Shown: positions 28,365 to 37,697, counted from the first letter of the stretch. The stretch: 64,000 bases of DNA from Paremcibacter congregatus (GCF_006385135.1 NZ_CP041025.1:3813501-3877500), one strand, 5' to 3'. Notes: generated from the sequence alone by a model not told the origin. Translations and numbers: made by a program.

Positions 28365-28376
28365 TTAATCGTTTAA
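28365..28376 (+). promoter_or_regulatory. LacI-type operator TTAATCGTTTAA
   Basis: A 12-base near-palindrome with one arm mismatch relative to TTAAACGTTTAA. It lies about 250 bases before the TonB-receptor start and 150 bases from the stronger copy at 28527, a spacing that would allow DNA looping. Confidence 0.5.
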
Positions 28377-28526
28377 TTAATACCTCACTATTTTACCTCT
28401 GTCAAGACATGTAGCTGCCTGTAACATCGCCTTTTGCAGTTAAAGATGAACGAATAACAAGGGAAAACAACACCCCTTCCCATACAGAGGAACTCCAAAC
28501 TATTTATATTCTTCAATGATTTAAAA

Positions 28527-28538
28527 TTAAACGTTTAA
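28527..28538 (+). promoter_or_regulatory. LacI-type operator TTAAACGTTTAA (perfect)
   Basis: A perfect palindrome that extends to 14 bases (28526-28539). It lies between the end of the MFS gene and the TonB-receptor start and belongs to the same motif set as 22558, 31075 and 33542. Confidence 0.65.
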
Positions 28539-28569
28539 TTTAAACTTTTCCACAGACTCCTTCATGCGG

Positions 28570-29862
28570 TCACAAAGACATACTTTTCTCGTCCGCAAGG
28601 TCCCCCAAATGGAGCGCGGTCTTTTCGGCGCTGGTCTTTTTCATCACCGCCGAAAACGGCGGCAGGAAGGCAACCAACAGCGACCCAACCAACATGCCCG
28701 CCGTAATCGCAACCATGGCAATCTGGTAGCTGCCGGACAGATCAAACACCACATCCATCAATACGGGAAGAAACCCTGTAGTCATGGCGACAGCACTGTA
28801 CATAACCCCGGATATCGCGCCATAGGACTTCAGTCCGAAATAGCGGGAAATGGAGTAGGGCAATAACCCGAATTCTGTCCCAAGGCCGATTCCCATCATC
28901 GCCGCCGACAAAAGCAACACGGGATAACTGTCAGAAAATTCAAGTAACGGAATACCCAGCATTGCGACGAGGAAAAGCGGCGCCACCACCCGGGGATTGG
29001 CCAACCGGTCCAGAAGCCAGCCGGCACAAATCTGCCCCGCCACGGTAACAAGGGCGAATGTCGCCAACACCGTCGTCGCCTGTCCTACCGGGAAACCCCG
29101 GTCCAGCAACATCGGCACAACGTGAATAAAGACGGCCATCATACATCCAGCACACAGGGGGATCGCCAAAATGATCATCCAGAAGGCTTTGGTTTTACGC
29201 GCCTGACTGAAACTATAACCCACCGCACTTTCCCCATCAGGGGTAACTTCGGAAATCTCTAACGGTGGCGGGTCACGCAACAGAAAATACAGCACCGGAA
29301 TGCCAAGGCACAAGATAATCAGGCCGATGCCCTGATACGCCCCGCGCCATCCATATTCCGCCATCAGCGCCGCCACGATAAGCGGCATGACCGTGCTGCC
29401 GACACCATTGCCGACACCGCTGACCATCCCAAGGTAGAAGCCTCTGTTTTTATTGAACCAACCGGCGATCACTTTTGTGAAAATGATGGGCCCCAGTACC
29501 GACCCCGTAATCCCGATCAACGTATAGACAGCATAGAATTGAAACAATCCCTTGACCTGGGACACCAGGGCAACGGAGGCCGCAAACAATATACTGCCCA
29601 GCAAAACCACGATCCGTGATCCATAGCGATCCGCCAGATGGCCAATTACCGGATAAATCAGGGCGCTGGTAATCGCCAGAATTGGCAAGACGACGGCAAC
29701 ACTGGATCGTGTCCAGCCGAATTCTTCCGAAATCGGAATCAGGAACAGACCAAATACCGTCATGACCGTAGAGGTAATGCCAACGGAAATTCCTATGGTT
29801 GAAGATAATACCGCCCCGTGCGCCTGGGACAAAATGCCGAATCCATTAGACCTCGCCATCAT
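28570..29862 (-). CDS. MFS transporter
   Basis: A 430-residue inner-membrane transporter with about twelve membrane segments. The N-terminal half has the MFS loop LADRYGSRIVVLLG, and the pattern resembles monocarboxylate/oxalate-formate type carriers (SEEFGWTRSSVAVVLP). GAGGGGACAG lies before the start. It is 181 bases downstream of the ribokinase gene on the same strand and may share its transcript. With the TonB receptor it makes a two-membrane uptake route. Confidence 0.88.
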   Translation of the reverse strand: MMARSNGFGILSQAHGAVLSSTIGISVGITSTVMTVFGLFLIPISEEFGWTRSSVAVVLPILAITSALIYPVIGHLADRYGSRIVVLLGSILFAASVALVSQVKGLFQFYAVYTLIGITGSVLGPIIFTKVIAGWFNKNRGFYLGMVSGVGNGVGSTVMPLIVAALMAEYGWRGAYQGIGLIILCLGIPVLYFLLRDPPPLEISEVTPDGESAVGYSFSQARKTKAFWMIILAIPLCAGCMMAVFIHVVPMLLDRGFPVGQATTVLATFALVTVAGQICAGWLLDRLANPRVVAPLFLVAMLGIPLLEFSDSYPVLLLSAAMMGIGLGTEFGLLPYSISRYFGLKSYGAISGVMYSAVAMTTGFLPVLMDVVFDLSGSYQIAMVAITAGMLVGSLLVAFLPPFSAVMKKTSAEKTALHLGDLADEKSMSL

Positions 29863-30043
29863 TCTGTCCCCTCTGCATCTTCTCTGCCATGCTTCTGGCT
29901 GCCTGTGCAGAAATCGCCATGATAGTCCACCTCAAACCTATACCTACTCATCGACACACTCCTTCTCTCGGCCTTGGGTCTGGTCACAAAACAACCTTAC
30001 CCTTATTCTTTCATATATTAAATAAATACTGAGCAGCCGCATG

Positions 30044-30997
30044 TTAAATCCGGCCTGCTCCCCCAAGATATGTCTCCACTTCCTGCCAGGATGGTGCGGC
30101 GCCTTCCGCCCCGGGCCGCATCACGGACAGTGCACCCGCCGCCGCCGCATATTGCGCCGCCAGAACAGAATGCTTTCCTTTGGCCAGCGCCACCGCCAGG
30201 ACCCCATTAAACACATCGCCCGCGCCTGTCGGGTCCAGAGCCTCGACCTTGCGCGCCGGCACAAAACGCGCCTCGCCCTCAAGGTCGTAAAAATACCCGG
30301 CGCTTCCCATTGTAATAACAATATTGCGCGCCCCTTTTTGCTTCAGCTTCTCCGCCGCCTCTGCCGCGTCTCCCGGATTGCCAGGATAAATATTGGCTAT
30401 TTCCTGTGTTTCTGTTTCATTCGGGGTGACAATATCCGCCAGCCTCAGCAGTTCCCCCGCGGAGCCAAGCGCCGGCGCCGGATTCAGAATGCTGATCACC
30501 CCGGCATCCCGGGCCACCTTAAGAGCTTCCCTGACGGTTTCCTCGGGCACTTCCAGCTGAACGATCAGCACATCGCTTGCCTCAATCAGGGCTTTATGAC
30601 GCTGAATGTCCTCCGGTGAAAGACAGGCATTTGCCCCCATTGCGACGGCGATCATATTATCGCCTCCCTCCGAAACCATAATATTCGCTGTCCCTGACGC
30701 CGTTGCCGCAACCTGACGCACGGCAGAGATGCCCACCTGTTTGTCTTTCAGGTACGTCTGCGCCATCGTGCCAAACACATCATCCCCCACACAGGCAATC
30801 AAGGTTACTTCCGCCCCGGCACATGCCGCCGCGACGGCCTGGTTCAGCCCTTTCCCCCCAACCGTCAAAGTCGATTCCCGAGCGAGAACCGTCTGATTAT
30901 GCGCCGGAAATTCACGGACATAAGCCGTTACATCGGAATTAATGCTTCCCACAACAGTTATTCGTTTAACTTCGGACACTGGCTTCATACCCTGCAA
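30044..30997 (-). CDS. Ribokinase-like PfkB-family sugar kinase
   Basis: A 317-residue kinase with the two family signatures: an N-terminal VGSINSDVTAYV ... GGKGLNQAVAAACAGA and the C-terminal catalytic ALDPTGAGDVFNGVLAVAL with the Asp base. It phosphorylates a pentose, nucleoside or similar sugar with ATP. The start is either TTG 30997, nine bases after AAAGG, or ATG 30988; the first is used. It is divergent from the LacI gene, with two operators between, so it is likely a member of that regulon. The exact sugar is unknown. Confidence 0.88.
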   Translation of the reverse strand: MQGMKPVSEVKRITVVGSINSDVTAYVREFPAHNQTVLARESTLTVGGKGLNQAVAAACAGAEVTLIACVGDDVFGTMAQTYLKDKQVGISAVRQVAATASGTANIMVSEGGDNMIAVAMGANACLSPEDIQRHKALIEASDVLIVQLEVPEETVREALKVARDAGVISILNPAPALGSAGELLRLADIVTPNETETQEIANIYPGNPGDAAEAAEKLKQKGARNIVITMGSAGYFYDLEGEARFVPARKVEALDPTGAGDVFNGVLAVALAKGKHSVLAAQYAAAAGALSVMRPGAEGAAPSWQEVETYLGGAGRI

Positions 30998-31074
30998 CTA
31001 TCATTACCTTTATTTAAACTCCCCCGGAAACGAGACCCGCCTCTTTTCTGCGCGTCCTCTTATGAGAATTATAC

Positions 31075-31092
31075 GACTTAATCGTTTAAGTC
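31075..31092 (+). promoter_or_regulatory. LacI-type operator, extended 18-base form
   Basis: GACTTAATCGTTTAAGTC is palindromic except for one mismatched pair. It contains the same TTAATCGTTTAA core as 28365 and has three extra matching bases on each side, making it the longest copy. Confidence 0.65.
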
Positions 31093-31158
31093 AATCTGTA
31101 AATTATTTACATCCATCTCAGGATGGCCTTATGATGGTCTGTCCACGTCACTGTGAAT

Positions 31159-31170
31159 AAAATCGTTTAA
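31159..31170 (+). promoter_or_regulatory. Weak LacI-type operator
   Basis: AAAATCGTTTAA keeps the right half-site CGTTTAA but not the left arm. It lies 84 bases (eight helical turns) from the strong site at 31075 and could be a secondary or looping site. Confidence 0.35.
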
Positions 31171-31302
31171 CCTTTAAGATAAAAATCTATAATAAAGGAT
31201 CAGGTAGAATCATTCTGCGCCATTCGGACCACAGGGCAGCCGCGAAAGTTTTCTGGTCATCCGATTGAAGAACACATAATAAAATACTGGAGGAACATCC
31301 CT

Positions 31303-32307
31303 GTGACACAGAGCAAAAAAGATAAGCCGCCTGGAAAGGTGACCTTACGGGACGTTGCCCGGGAATCCGGCGTGTCTGTCGCAACGGTATCCTATGTGTT
31401 GAATGATACAGGCTCTGTCGGTGAAAAGGTTAAAAAACAGGTCAGGACCGCCATTAAACGTCTGGGATATCGTCCTAATATCGCCGCACAGGCCATGCGC
31501 ACCGGACGAACGAAAACCATTGGCATTATCTTGCCAGACCTGAGAAACCCTTTCTTCCCGGAACTGGCTCAATCCGTTGAAAGCGCCGCCCGCGCCAACG
31601 GTTTTGCCGTATTTATGGTAGATACACAGGAATCTCCGACGGCTGAGGCCGAGGGCATCTACAAGCTGATCCAATATGGAGTGGAGGGAATCGTCTGGTG
31701 TCCCTCTTCTGACAAGGATTATTTCAAGGAATATAACGGCGCTGTTCCCGTGGTGGTCATCGACCGGCCCCTGCCCGATTATGACACCGTTTATTCAGAT
31801 TATGTCAAGGGGGGCCATCTCATGGCCCGCTACCTTCTTGAACAGGGTCATCAGACAATTGGCCTGATTTCAGGTCCGCAATCCATCGAAAGCGCCGCCC
31901 AGCGCCGTCAGGGGTTTCTTCAGGGCATCGGCGATCAGGCCAGCCTGCAGTGGGAGCTGGAAAACCCTTTCTCGATCAATCTGTGTCCTGAAGCGGTCGC
32001 CGCCCTGCTGAAAAAAGATGTGTCCGTTGTCGTCGCCGGGAATGACATGATTGCCATCGGCGTCATCAAGCTGTTTCACCAACATAACATCAAGGTGCCC
32101 GAGGAAATTTCCGTCGTTGGCTTTGACGACATCCCGTGGAGCGAAATTGTCCAACCCGCCCTCACCACCATGCATCAGCCGATTGGTGAACTTGGCAAGG
32201 AGGCTGTCAATCTCCTGATGCGCCGCATTGATAACCCCCAGGCATCCCGCAAAAGCGTAATTCTGGACGTCGCACTTGTGGCCCGGCAATCTGTCGCCAC
32301 CCGTTAG
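31303..32307 (+). CDS. LacI/GalR-family transcriptional repressor
   Basis: This 334-residue repressor has an N-terminal HTH (VTLRDVARESGVSVATVSYVL), the hinge helix region (YRPNIAAQAMRTGRTKTIG) and a periplasmic-binding-protein-like sensor domain (DLRNPFFPELAQ, VDFDD-like VVGFDDIPWSE). Translation starts at GTG 31303, nine bases after GGAGGA. Six TTAAWCGTTTAA-like sites in front of neighbouring operons, two of them between this gene and the kinase, make it the likely regulon repressor. The inducer is probably the imported sugar or its phosphate. Confidence 0.95.
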   Translation: MTQSKKDKPPGKVTLRDVARESGVSVATVSYVLNDTGSVGEKVKKQVRTAIKRLGYRPNIAAQAMRTGRTKTIGIILPDLRNPFFPELAQSVESAARANGFAVFMVDTQESPTAEAEGIYKLIQYGVEGIVWCPSSDKDYFKEYNGAVPVVVIDRPLPDYDTVYSDYVKGGHLMARYLLEQGHQTIGLISGPQSIESAAQRRQGFLQGIGDQASLQWELENPFSINLCPEAVAALLKKDVSVVVAGNDMIAIGVIKLFHQHNIKVPEEISVVGFDDIPWSEIVQPALTTMHQPIGELGKEAVNLLMRRIDNPQASRKSVILDVALVARQSVATR

Positions 32308-32331
32308 TCCGTTACGGAACCGGCCTGTAAA

Positions 32332-33483
32332 TTACAAATAGAGGGGGCGTCCGACAATATTACGGATTTCCGGCCTGTAAGCGGCGGCATCATACCACGA
32401 TCCAACGTCAATACGTTTTTGCCCCTCCAGACAATGACCCGCATCCACCGTTGTATAAATCCCGTTGCGCAGCGCCGTCATACGACCGGTTTCACCGGCA
32501 TCCAACAGTTGCAGCGCCATCATTCCGAACGATAACGCCGCCAGTTTATCCAGCGCATCCGGTTCGCCGCTGCGCAACAGATACGCCAAAGACTGGGTCA
32601 TGCAGTCCAGCCCCTCTTCTTCCCGGAACGCCGCGCAAATCTGTCGCCCTATCCCCCCGAGACGTCGGCGACCATACACATCTTTCTGACCCTCATATAC
32701 CGGTTCCCTGCCGGTCAGGCAAACCCCCTCCGCCACAACGGCAAGCGCATAATTGTGCGGGTTATCCCGCTTGTCCTTCAATAACAGGTCACGAAGCCGT
32801 TCAAGGTCAACCGGCACTTCGGGAATCAATACCCGGTTTGCCGACGCAATATGGCCGGCAATCAGTGTCGGTTCACCGCTATGTCGCCCGAACAGTTCAA
32901 TAAGCGCCACCCGTTCATGGCTGCTGATTGACGTTCGAATGGTATTCAGGCTGTCGACACAGCGGGTCACACAGGTGCTGTAGCCAATACAATAGTCTGT
33001 GCCATAAACATCATTATCCATGGTCTTGGGAATGGAAATTACGGGAAATCCTTTGCTGTGCAAATGCGCCGCGAAACGTAAAGACCCATCACCGCCAATC
33101 GGGATAAGCACATCAACATCAAGATAATCCAGCACCCGGAGAATATGGTTCGTGCCATCAAAAGACCCTTCCACAAGACCGGGCGGCAACTTGCCCTGCA
33201 AGAAGCCTGGGACGTCCCTGATATGCAATTGCGCCGGGTTAAGGCGAGAAGTATGAAGGATTGTCCCCCCTATATTTTCAATACCATCGACATCATGTCG
33301 GGACAAAACCCTGCAGTGATCACCCTGTGGAGACAATGAAAGATCGCAAGACATCAACCCCCGCCAGCCACGACGAATGCCCACAACCGTCCAGCCTCGA
33401 TCATCCGCCCCCTGAACAATTGCCTTGATGCAGGCGTTCAGACCCGGCACATCCCCACCACTCGTCAACACACCAATTCTCAT
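32332..33483 (-). CDS. Phosphofructokinase-family (PfkA-type) kinase
   Basis: A 383-residue PfkA-family enzyme with LTSGGDVPGLNACI at the N-terminus, GGDGS at 130-134, PKTMDND at 152-158 and ELFGRHSGEPTL. Gly in GGDGS is typical of ATP users, whereas Lys in PKTxDND is typical of PPi-dependent and mixed clades, so the donor is probably ATP within a non-E. coli clade. A perfect LacI-type operator lies 59 bases before the start. Its role is probably to phosphorylate a sugar phosphate from the LacI-controlled pathway rather than housekeeping glycolysis. Confidence 0.9.
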   Translation of the reverse strand: MRIGVLTSGGDVPGLNACIKAIVQGADDRGWTVVGIRRGWRGLMSCDLSLSPQGDHCRVLSRHDVDGIENIGGTILHTSRLNPAQLHIRDVPGFLQGKLPPGLVEGSFDGTNHILRVLDYLDVDVLIPIGGDGSLRFAAHLHSKGFPVISIPKTMDNDVYGTDYCIGYSTCVTRCVDSLNTIRTSISSHERVALIELFGRHSGEPTLIAGHIASANRVLIPEVPVDLERLRDLLLKDKRDNPHNYALAVVAEGVCLTGREPVYEGQKDVYGRRRLGGIGRQICAAFREEEGLDCMTQSLAYLLRSGEPDALDKLAALSFGMMALQLLDAGETGRMTALRNGIYTTVDAGHCLEGQKRIDVGSWYDAAAYRPEIRNIVGRPLYL

Positions 33484-33541
33484 TCGTATCCCTCTTATAT
33501 CGACTTTTAAAAAATCACCCTTGTCGTTTGTTCAGTATTAC

Positions 33542-33553
33542 TTAAACGTTTAA
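33542..33553 (+). promoter_or_regulatory. LacI-type operator TTAAACGTTTAA (before PFK gene)
   Basis: A perfect 12-base palindrome 59-70 bases upstream of the PFK start, placing PFK in the LacI regulon. Confidence 0.65.
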
Positions 33554-33669
33554 CTTATATAGTGATATTCTCTGACAAAAACAAGCCTCGCCTGGAAGCC
33601 GTCAGAAGATCACAACAAGGGAGTTGAAAAAATACACTTTCATAAAACCCCGACTGTCTTGCCGGGAGA

Positions 33670-35124
33670 TTATTTTTGCCGCGGTAACAAAGCTGAAATC
33701 GACAGCGGTTTGACAGGCCACTGGGCATGATAAGGGCCGATATCCTCAATCGAACAGTCCCTTTCCCGACGGATTACCTCGGCGACGATACTGTAACACA
33801 GGCGCCCCTGACAGAGCCCCATACCCGTCCGGGTCATCAGTTTTACACCGTTGGCTTGCAACAGATGAGGATGATCGGTCAGGGCCTGCCGTAAAGCGCC
33901 ACAGGTGATATTCTCACAGCGGCACACCAGACTGTCCGGAGTCATCATATGGGTCAGCAGATCGTCGGGCAACCGGGAAAAAGCGTTGAGAAAACCGGCG
34001 AACGCATTCTGTCGGCTCAACTGGCGGCGGGGCCGGGCCGCGACGGCATCGGCGAGGCCGGTGGGAATAAGACCCAGGGCGCGGGCCATCCCCAGTCCGG
34101 CGATACGGCCTTCAAGACAACTGGCTTCGGCGCCCGCCATACCGGTGATTTCGCCAGCGACAAACAAACCCGGCTGACTGCTTTCCTGCCAGCTGTTCGC
34201 CGAGATCAGCCAGCCCCCCTGATCGGCGGACCAGACAGCATCGGCACCAGCCTGGCGGGCCAGTTCGGCGGAAACCTGAAAGCCGTAAGACATGCCCAGC
34301 CGATCAACAGTAAAGGTTCGGACGGGTCTTTCCGGCTTCGGCGCGCCGGTCGCAATCACGGGCTGCAATGTTACTTTTTCTAAACGGTCTACGCCCTCGG
34401 CCTGCTTTACCGCATGCTTAAACAGCAGGGGAACTCCAGCACGACGCAGACGAATCAAACTGCGGGCGGCCATGAGAAAAACACGCCAGTGGCTGAACAG
34501 GCTGGTCGAACGCAACAAGCGGCTGACCCCCGTCAGGGGAGACTGAGCGAAGGCGATGGCTTCGATCTGTCCACCGGCGTCCAGCACCTGTTCGGCGACG
34601 ACAAGCTGCAATGGATGCGTGCCGGCAAAAACAAACCGCGCGCCAACAAGAACCTGCTGGCTTTTGAGAAAGGTCTGGATGGCGCCCGCTCCCATCACGC
34701 CAGGCAGAGTGCTGCCCGGAAAGGCGAGAGGCCTCTCATAACATCCCGCCGCGACGAGAACCTTGCGGGCGCGCACAGTCTGTACGGCCCGGTCATCCTG
34801 ATACCAGACCTGATAGACATCGTCAGTTTGATCAGAATCCGGTGGGGTTATTCCGACCACACTGACCGACATTTTCCAGCATATTTCCGCATGATCTTCA
34901 AGACGCAACAGAAGGGCTTTCAGGTCTTTATACAGATCTCCTTTAAGCCAGTTTTTGACCGCAAAATCTTTTGGCGGCTGACGGGTGATTTGACCGCCGG
35001 GTCGGGGTTGTTCATCAAGAATGACAATCCGGGCGCCTGTGGAAATCAGATATTCTGCGGCGGAAAGTCCGGCGGGACCCGCCCCGATGATCGCCACGTC
35101 AAAAATTTCACGAGACAGGGTCAT
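33670..35124 (-). CDS. FAD-dependent oxidoreductase subunit with BFD-like 2Fe-2S domain
   Basis: This 484-residue flavoprotein has an N-terminal FAD loop (VAIIGAGPAGLSAAEYL), a second nucleotide-binding region, and a C-terminal BFD-like iron-sulfur domain (VCRCENITCG and MGLCQGRLC). It matches the large A subunit of the opine oxidase/HcnB/D-hydroxyproline dehydrogenase group. It is the last gene of a minus-strand operon and its start overlaps the small 2Fe-2S gene by four bases. Together with the next two genes it should form a membrane-linked dehydrogenase for an amino or imino acid. Confidence 0.9.
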   Translation of the reverse strand: MTLSREIFDVAIIGAGPAGLSAAEYLISTGARIVILDEQPRPGGQITRQPPKDFAVKNWLKGDLYKDLKALLLRLEDHAEICWKMSVSVVGITPPDSDQTDDVYQVWYQDDRAVQTVRARKVLVAAGCYERPLAFPGSTLPGVMGAGAIQTFLKSQQVLVGARFVFAGTHPLQLVVAEQVLDAGGQIEAIAFAQSPLTGVSRLLRSTSLFSHWRVFLMAARSLIRLRRAGVPLLFKHAVKQAEGVDRLEKVTLQPVIATGAPKPERPVRTFTVDRLGMSYGFQVSAELARQAGADAVWSADQGGWLISANSWQESSQPGLFVAGEITGMAGAEASCLEGRIAGLGMARALGLIPTGLADAVAARPRRQLSRQNAFAGFLNAFSRLPDDLLTHMMTPDSLVCRCENITCGALRQALTDHPHLLQANGVKLMTRTGMGLCQGRLCYSIVAEVIRRERDCSIEDIGPYHAQWPVKPLSISALLPRQK

Positions 35125-35438
35125 GAGCGCGTCTCCCGGGGGGCATTCAGGGTGGTGACCTGGAGACCTTCCCGCACCGGGGTCATGCAGGCGCGCACCA
35201 TGTGATCGCCTTCAGACTCATCGGGATACTTCAGGCTGACGAGGCAGTCAAAACAAACCCCCATATTACAAAAGGGCGCCCGCGGGAGTCCCTGCCTGTC
35301 CCATCGACACACAGGGTCATCGGACATCATGATCACCGTGGCGAGAGTTTCACCCTGATAAGCGGTGATGGTGCGCCCGTTGAGGCTCAGGCTGACGGGA
35401 AGTCCGCGGGTCACCTGATCCGTGAGACGTTTTGACAT
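35121..35438 (-). CDS. Small 2Fe-2S ferredoxin-like oxidase subunit
   Basis: A 105-residue protein with a plant-type ferredoxin-like site (CRWDRQGLPRAPFCNMGVC, FDC and a later RACMTPV). It matches the small subunit (HcnA/OoxC-like) that carries electrons between the two flavoprotein subunits. It lies between them, three bases after the stop of one and overlapping the start of the other, so the stoichiometric complex is probably coupled at translation. Confidence 0.88.
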   Translation of the reverse strand: MSKRLTDQVTRGLPVSLSLNGRTITAYQGETLATVIMMSDDPVCRWDRQGLPRAPFCNMGVCFDCLVSLKYPDESEGDHMVRACMTPVREGLQVTTLNAPRETRS

Positions 35439-35441
35439 GGG

Positions 35442-36635
35442 TTAGCCGCCTTTCATAAAACCGTTGATATGATCAAAACGCGCCGGGCTGAACAGAGAAA
35501 TATCATAGGCCGTGGCGCCGGTGGTCATCAGCTCTCCCATCAGGCGGGCATAGACGGGACCGAGGGTAAAGCCACTGCCGCCCGCCGCGATATAATATCC
35601 CGGAAAACCGGGCACTTCGCCAAGCAGGGGCAGTTGGTCCGCGGTGACGCCGACAACGCCGGTCCAGCAGCGCAGAAGATGATGCCGGGTCATGTCGGGC
35701 ACCAATTCCGCAGCAAGCGCCAGATTACGAATGACATTCTGTTCGATCAATGCCGGTCTTTTGTCAAAATCCGGCCGACCGTTGGTCATCTGGAAGCGTG
35801 ATGACCAGCCTCCCCCGATCAGGATATTACCGTCCGCGACCTGTTTCATGGACAGTTTTGCGCTGGCGCGCTGCACCAGATGCGGCAGGAATGCGGGCGC
35901 GGCTTCCGTCACATTCATCATCAGAGGAACGGGAAAGACCGGCAGATGAATATGCGCCAGCAACGCGCTTGAGGCTGCCCAGGCGCCGGCAGCATTAAGG
36001 ATTTTACCGGCACTGACCTGGGTGCGCCCCTCCTCAGTTTGCAGGGTGGCGATCCAGCGGTCCTTGTGATGGTACAAAGAAATAACCTCGCAGGATTTGC
36101 GGATGCTGGCCCCCTTTTTCCGGGCGGCGCGGGCGTAGGCAGGGGTAACGAGACGCGGATTGGCGTGACCTTCTCCGGGGAAGTAGGCGGCGGCGAGGAC
36201 TTTATTGCAGAGGTAAGGCGCCTTGCGTCTGGCGTCTTCCCCGGTCAGCAACTGGGTATCCATACCGTTTTTCTGCTCCAGCGCGTGCTTTTTCTTGAGC
36301 AGGGTGACTTCAGTGTCGGTCAGGGCCGCCATCAGCCCCCCCTTCATCACCACTTCCAGCGGCGCTTCCAGCTCCGTCTCGAGATCGGCCCACAGCTCTG
36401 CGGCCAGACGGTTAAGAGGAATAATGCGGGAGAATTGTTCAGCCAGCGCATCACCATGTTCAATCAGGCGATGCTCCAGTTGAAAATGCAGTGAACCGGC
36501 ATTCTGGCCAGAAGCCTGACGGTTGATATCGCCTTTTTCCGCCAGCAGGACAGAGGCGCCGCGTTGCGCCAGGTGATAGGCGCTGGCGCAACCAACAAGT
36601 CCCCCGCCAATAATCAAGACATCATATTGTTCCAT
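35442..36635 (-). CDS. DAO-family FAD oxidase subunit (glycine/D-amino-acid oxidase-like)
   Basis: A 397-residue protein with an N-terminal Rossmann FAD loop (VLIIGGGLVGCASAYHLAQRG) and the DAO-family C-terminal GYYIAAGGSGFTLGPVYARL. It matches the beta subunit (HcnC, OoxB, D-hydroxyproline dehydrogenase beta), which oxidises the amine to an imine. It is 50 bases downstream of the DapA-family gene in the same minus-strand operon. The substrate is inferred only from context: D-hydroxyproline or an opine-like compound. Confidence 0.9.
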   Translation of the reverse strand: MEQYDVLIIGGGLVGCASAYHLAQRGASVLLAEKGDINRQASGQNAGSLHFQLEHRLIEHGDALAEQFSRIIPLNRLAAELWADLETELEAPLEVVMKGGLMAALTDTEVTLLKKKHALEQKNGMDTQLLTGEDARRKAPYLCNKVLAAAYFPGEGHANPRLVTPAYARAARKKGASIRKSCEVISLYHHKDRWIATLQTEEGRTQVSAGKILNAAGAWAASSALLAHIHLPVFPVPLMMNVTEAAPAFLPHLVQRASAKLSMKQVADGNILIGGGWSSRFQMTNGRPDFDKRPALIEQNVIRNLALAAELVPDMTRHHLLRCWTGVVGVTADQLPLLGEVPGFPGYYIAAGGSGFTLGPVYARLMGELMTTGATAYDISLFSPARFDHINGFMKGG

Positions 36636-36685
36636 GACAAAAGACTATACGCAAAAGGGTTTTGGCCATAAAGCTTATTATACCC

Positions 36686-37603
36686 TTACAGGATTCCAAG
36701 GTCGGCAAGAGAGGCCCGGATGATCGCCTGCTCATTTTCTTTCAAAGGCAAAATCGGGCGGCGCGGATTGCCGCCGGGCAGTCTCTGAAGATTGAGTGCG
36801 GTTTTCATAATGGCCTGCGCCGAACCAAATTTAGCCATATAATTGACATCAAACCAATCATTCATGATCCGGCGATCCATAGCCCCGAAAGACAGGGCTT
36901 TATCGAGGTTACCCCGCCAGAGTTCATCAAAAAACGCTGGTTGATTGCGGCCCAGAACCGCACCCGCGCCCATCAGCCCGTCCGACTTCTTGTCCAGGAC
37001 AAGCCTGGCGCCAAAGTCATTCATTGGCGCGCCAAAGATGCGCAGGTCATCATGCAATGCCTCGGCCTCCAGAACAAACTTGCTGCTGTCTCCTGTGGAA
37101 TTTTTCAGGGCCACCACCTTATCCAGGCTGCTGATTTTCCGCAATAACGAAAGGTCCATATCAATCCCGGTGCCCGGGGGCCAATTGTAGATACAAATGG
37201 GCAAATTAACCGCCGCATTGATATCCTCATAAAAAGCATAAATTTCCCGTGCTGACGGTTTGGCATACGGGGGGGGCGTCACCAGAATGCCATCAAAACC
37301 ACAGGCCTGTGCCTGGGCCGCCAGTACAATCACTTCGCGGGCGGTAAACGCATTACATCCCGCCACCAGAGTGATTTTGCCCGACAAAATGTCCCCGGTC
37401 GTTTTGTAAAGCTGGAATTTTTCCTCCAGAGTCATGGAAAACCATTCGCCGGTGGTGCCGGCCACGACGATCCCGTGCATGCCTTCCTGATGAAGCCACT
37501 CCAGAAGACTGCCAAGCATGGGAATGTCCAGCTGATCCCGATCATTAAAGGGGGTTGTGATCGCAGGAATGTAACCGCGCCAGTCAATATCGTGCCTATT
37601 CAT
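36686..37603 (-). CDS. DapA-family aldolase/deaminase
   Basis: This 305-residue enzyme belongs to the dihydrodipicolinate synthase superfamily: VVAGTTGEWFSM, the catalytic Tyr in IYNWPPGTG, and the Schiff-base Lys in VVALKNSTGD. In hydroxyproline clusters a DapA-family deaminase converts pyrroline-4-hydroxy-2-carboxylate to a 2-oxoglutarate semialdehyde, and this position as first gene of the oxidase operon suggests a similar step. ATG 37603, nine bases after GGAG, is chosen over GTG 37618. No proline-racemase-type epimerase is visible, so the assignment is tentative. Confidence 0.85.
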   Translation of the reverse strand: MNRHDIDWRGYIPAITTPFNDRDQLDIPMLGSLLEWLHQEGMHGIVVAGTTGEWFSMTLEEKFQLYKTTGDILSGKITLVAGCNAFTAREVIVLAAQAQACGFDGILVTPPPYAKPSAREIYAFYEDINAAVNLPICIYNWPPGTGIDMDLSLLRKISSLDKVVALKNSTGDSSKFVLEAEALHDDLRIFGAPMNDFGARLVLDKKSDGLMGAGAVLGRNQPAFFDELWRGNLDKALSFGAMDRRIMNDWFDVNYMAKFGSAQAIMKTALNLQRLPGGNPRRPILPLKENEQAIIRASLADLGIL

Positions 37604-37697
37604 GCGGGAATTCTCCACGTAATTATTTTCTAATTCATCTCTTTCTCAATATTTACTGGTCTATGTTGATTTCGCCAATTACAATAAATAATAAATA

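Larger units (their letters stand above)
28114..28569. other. Regulatory region before TonB receptor, no gene
   Basis: These 456 bases hold two LacI-type operators (28365 and 28527), are AT-rich near 28361-28545, and show no supported coding frame. The receptor promoter should lie here. Confidence 0.6.
30998..31302. other. Divergent kinase/LacI promoter region, no gene
   Basis: These 305 bases contain LacI-type operators at 31075-31092 and 31159-31170 and no supported coding frame. Their position implies both control of the kinase operon and autoregulation of the LacI gene. Confidence 0.65.
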
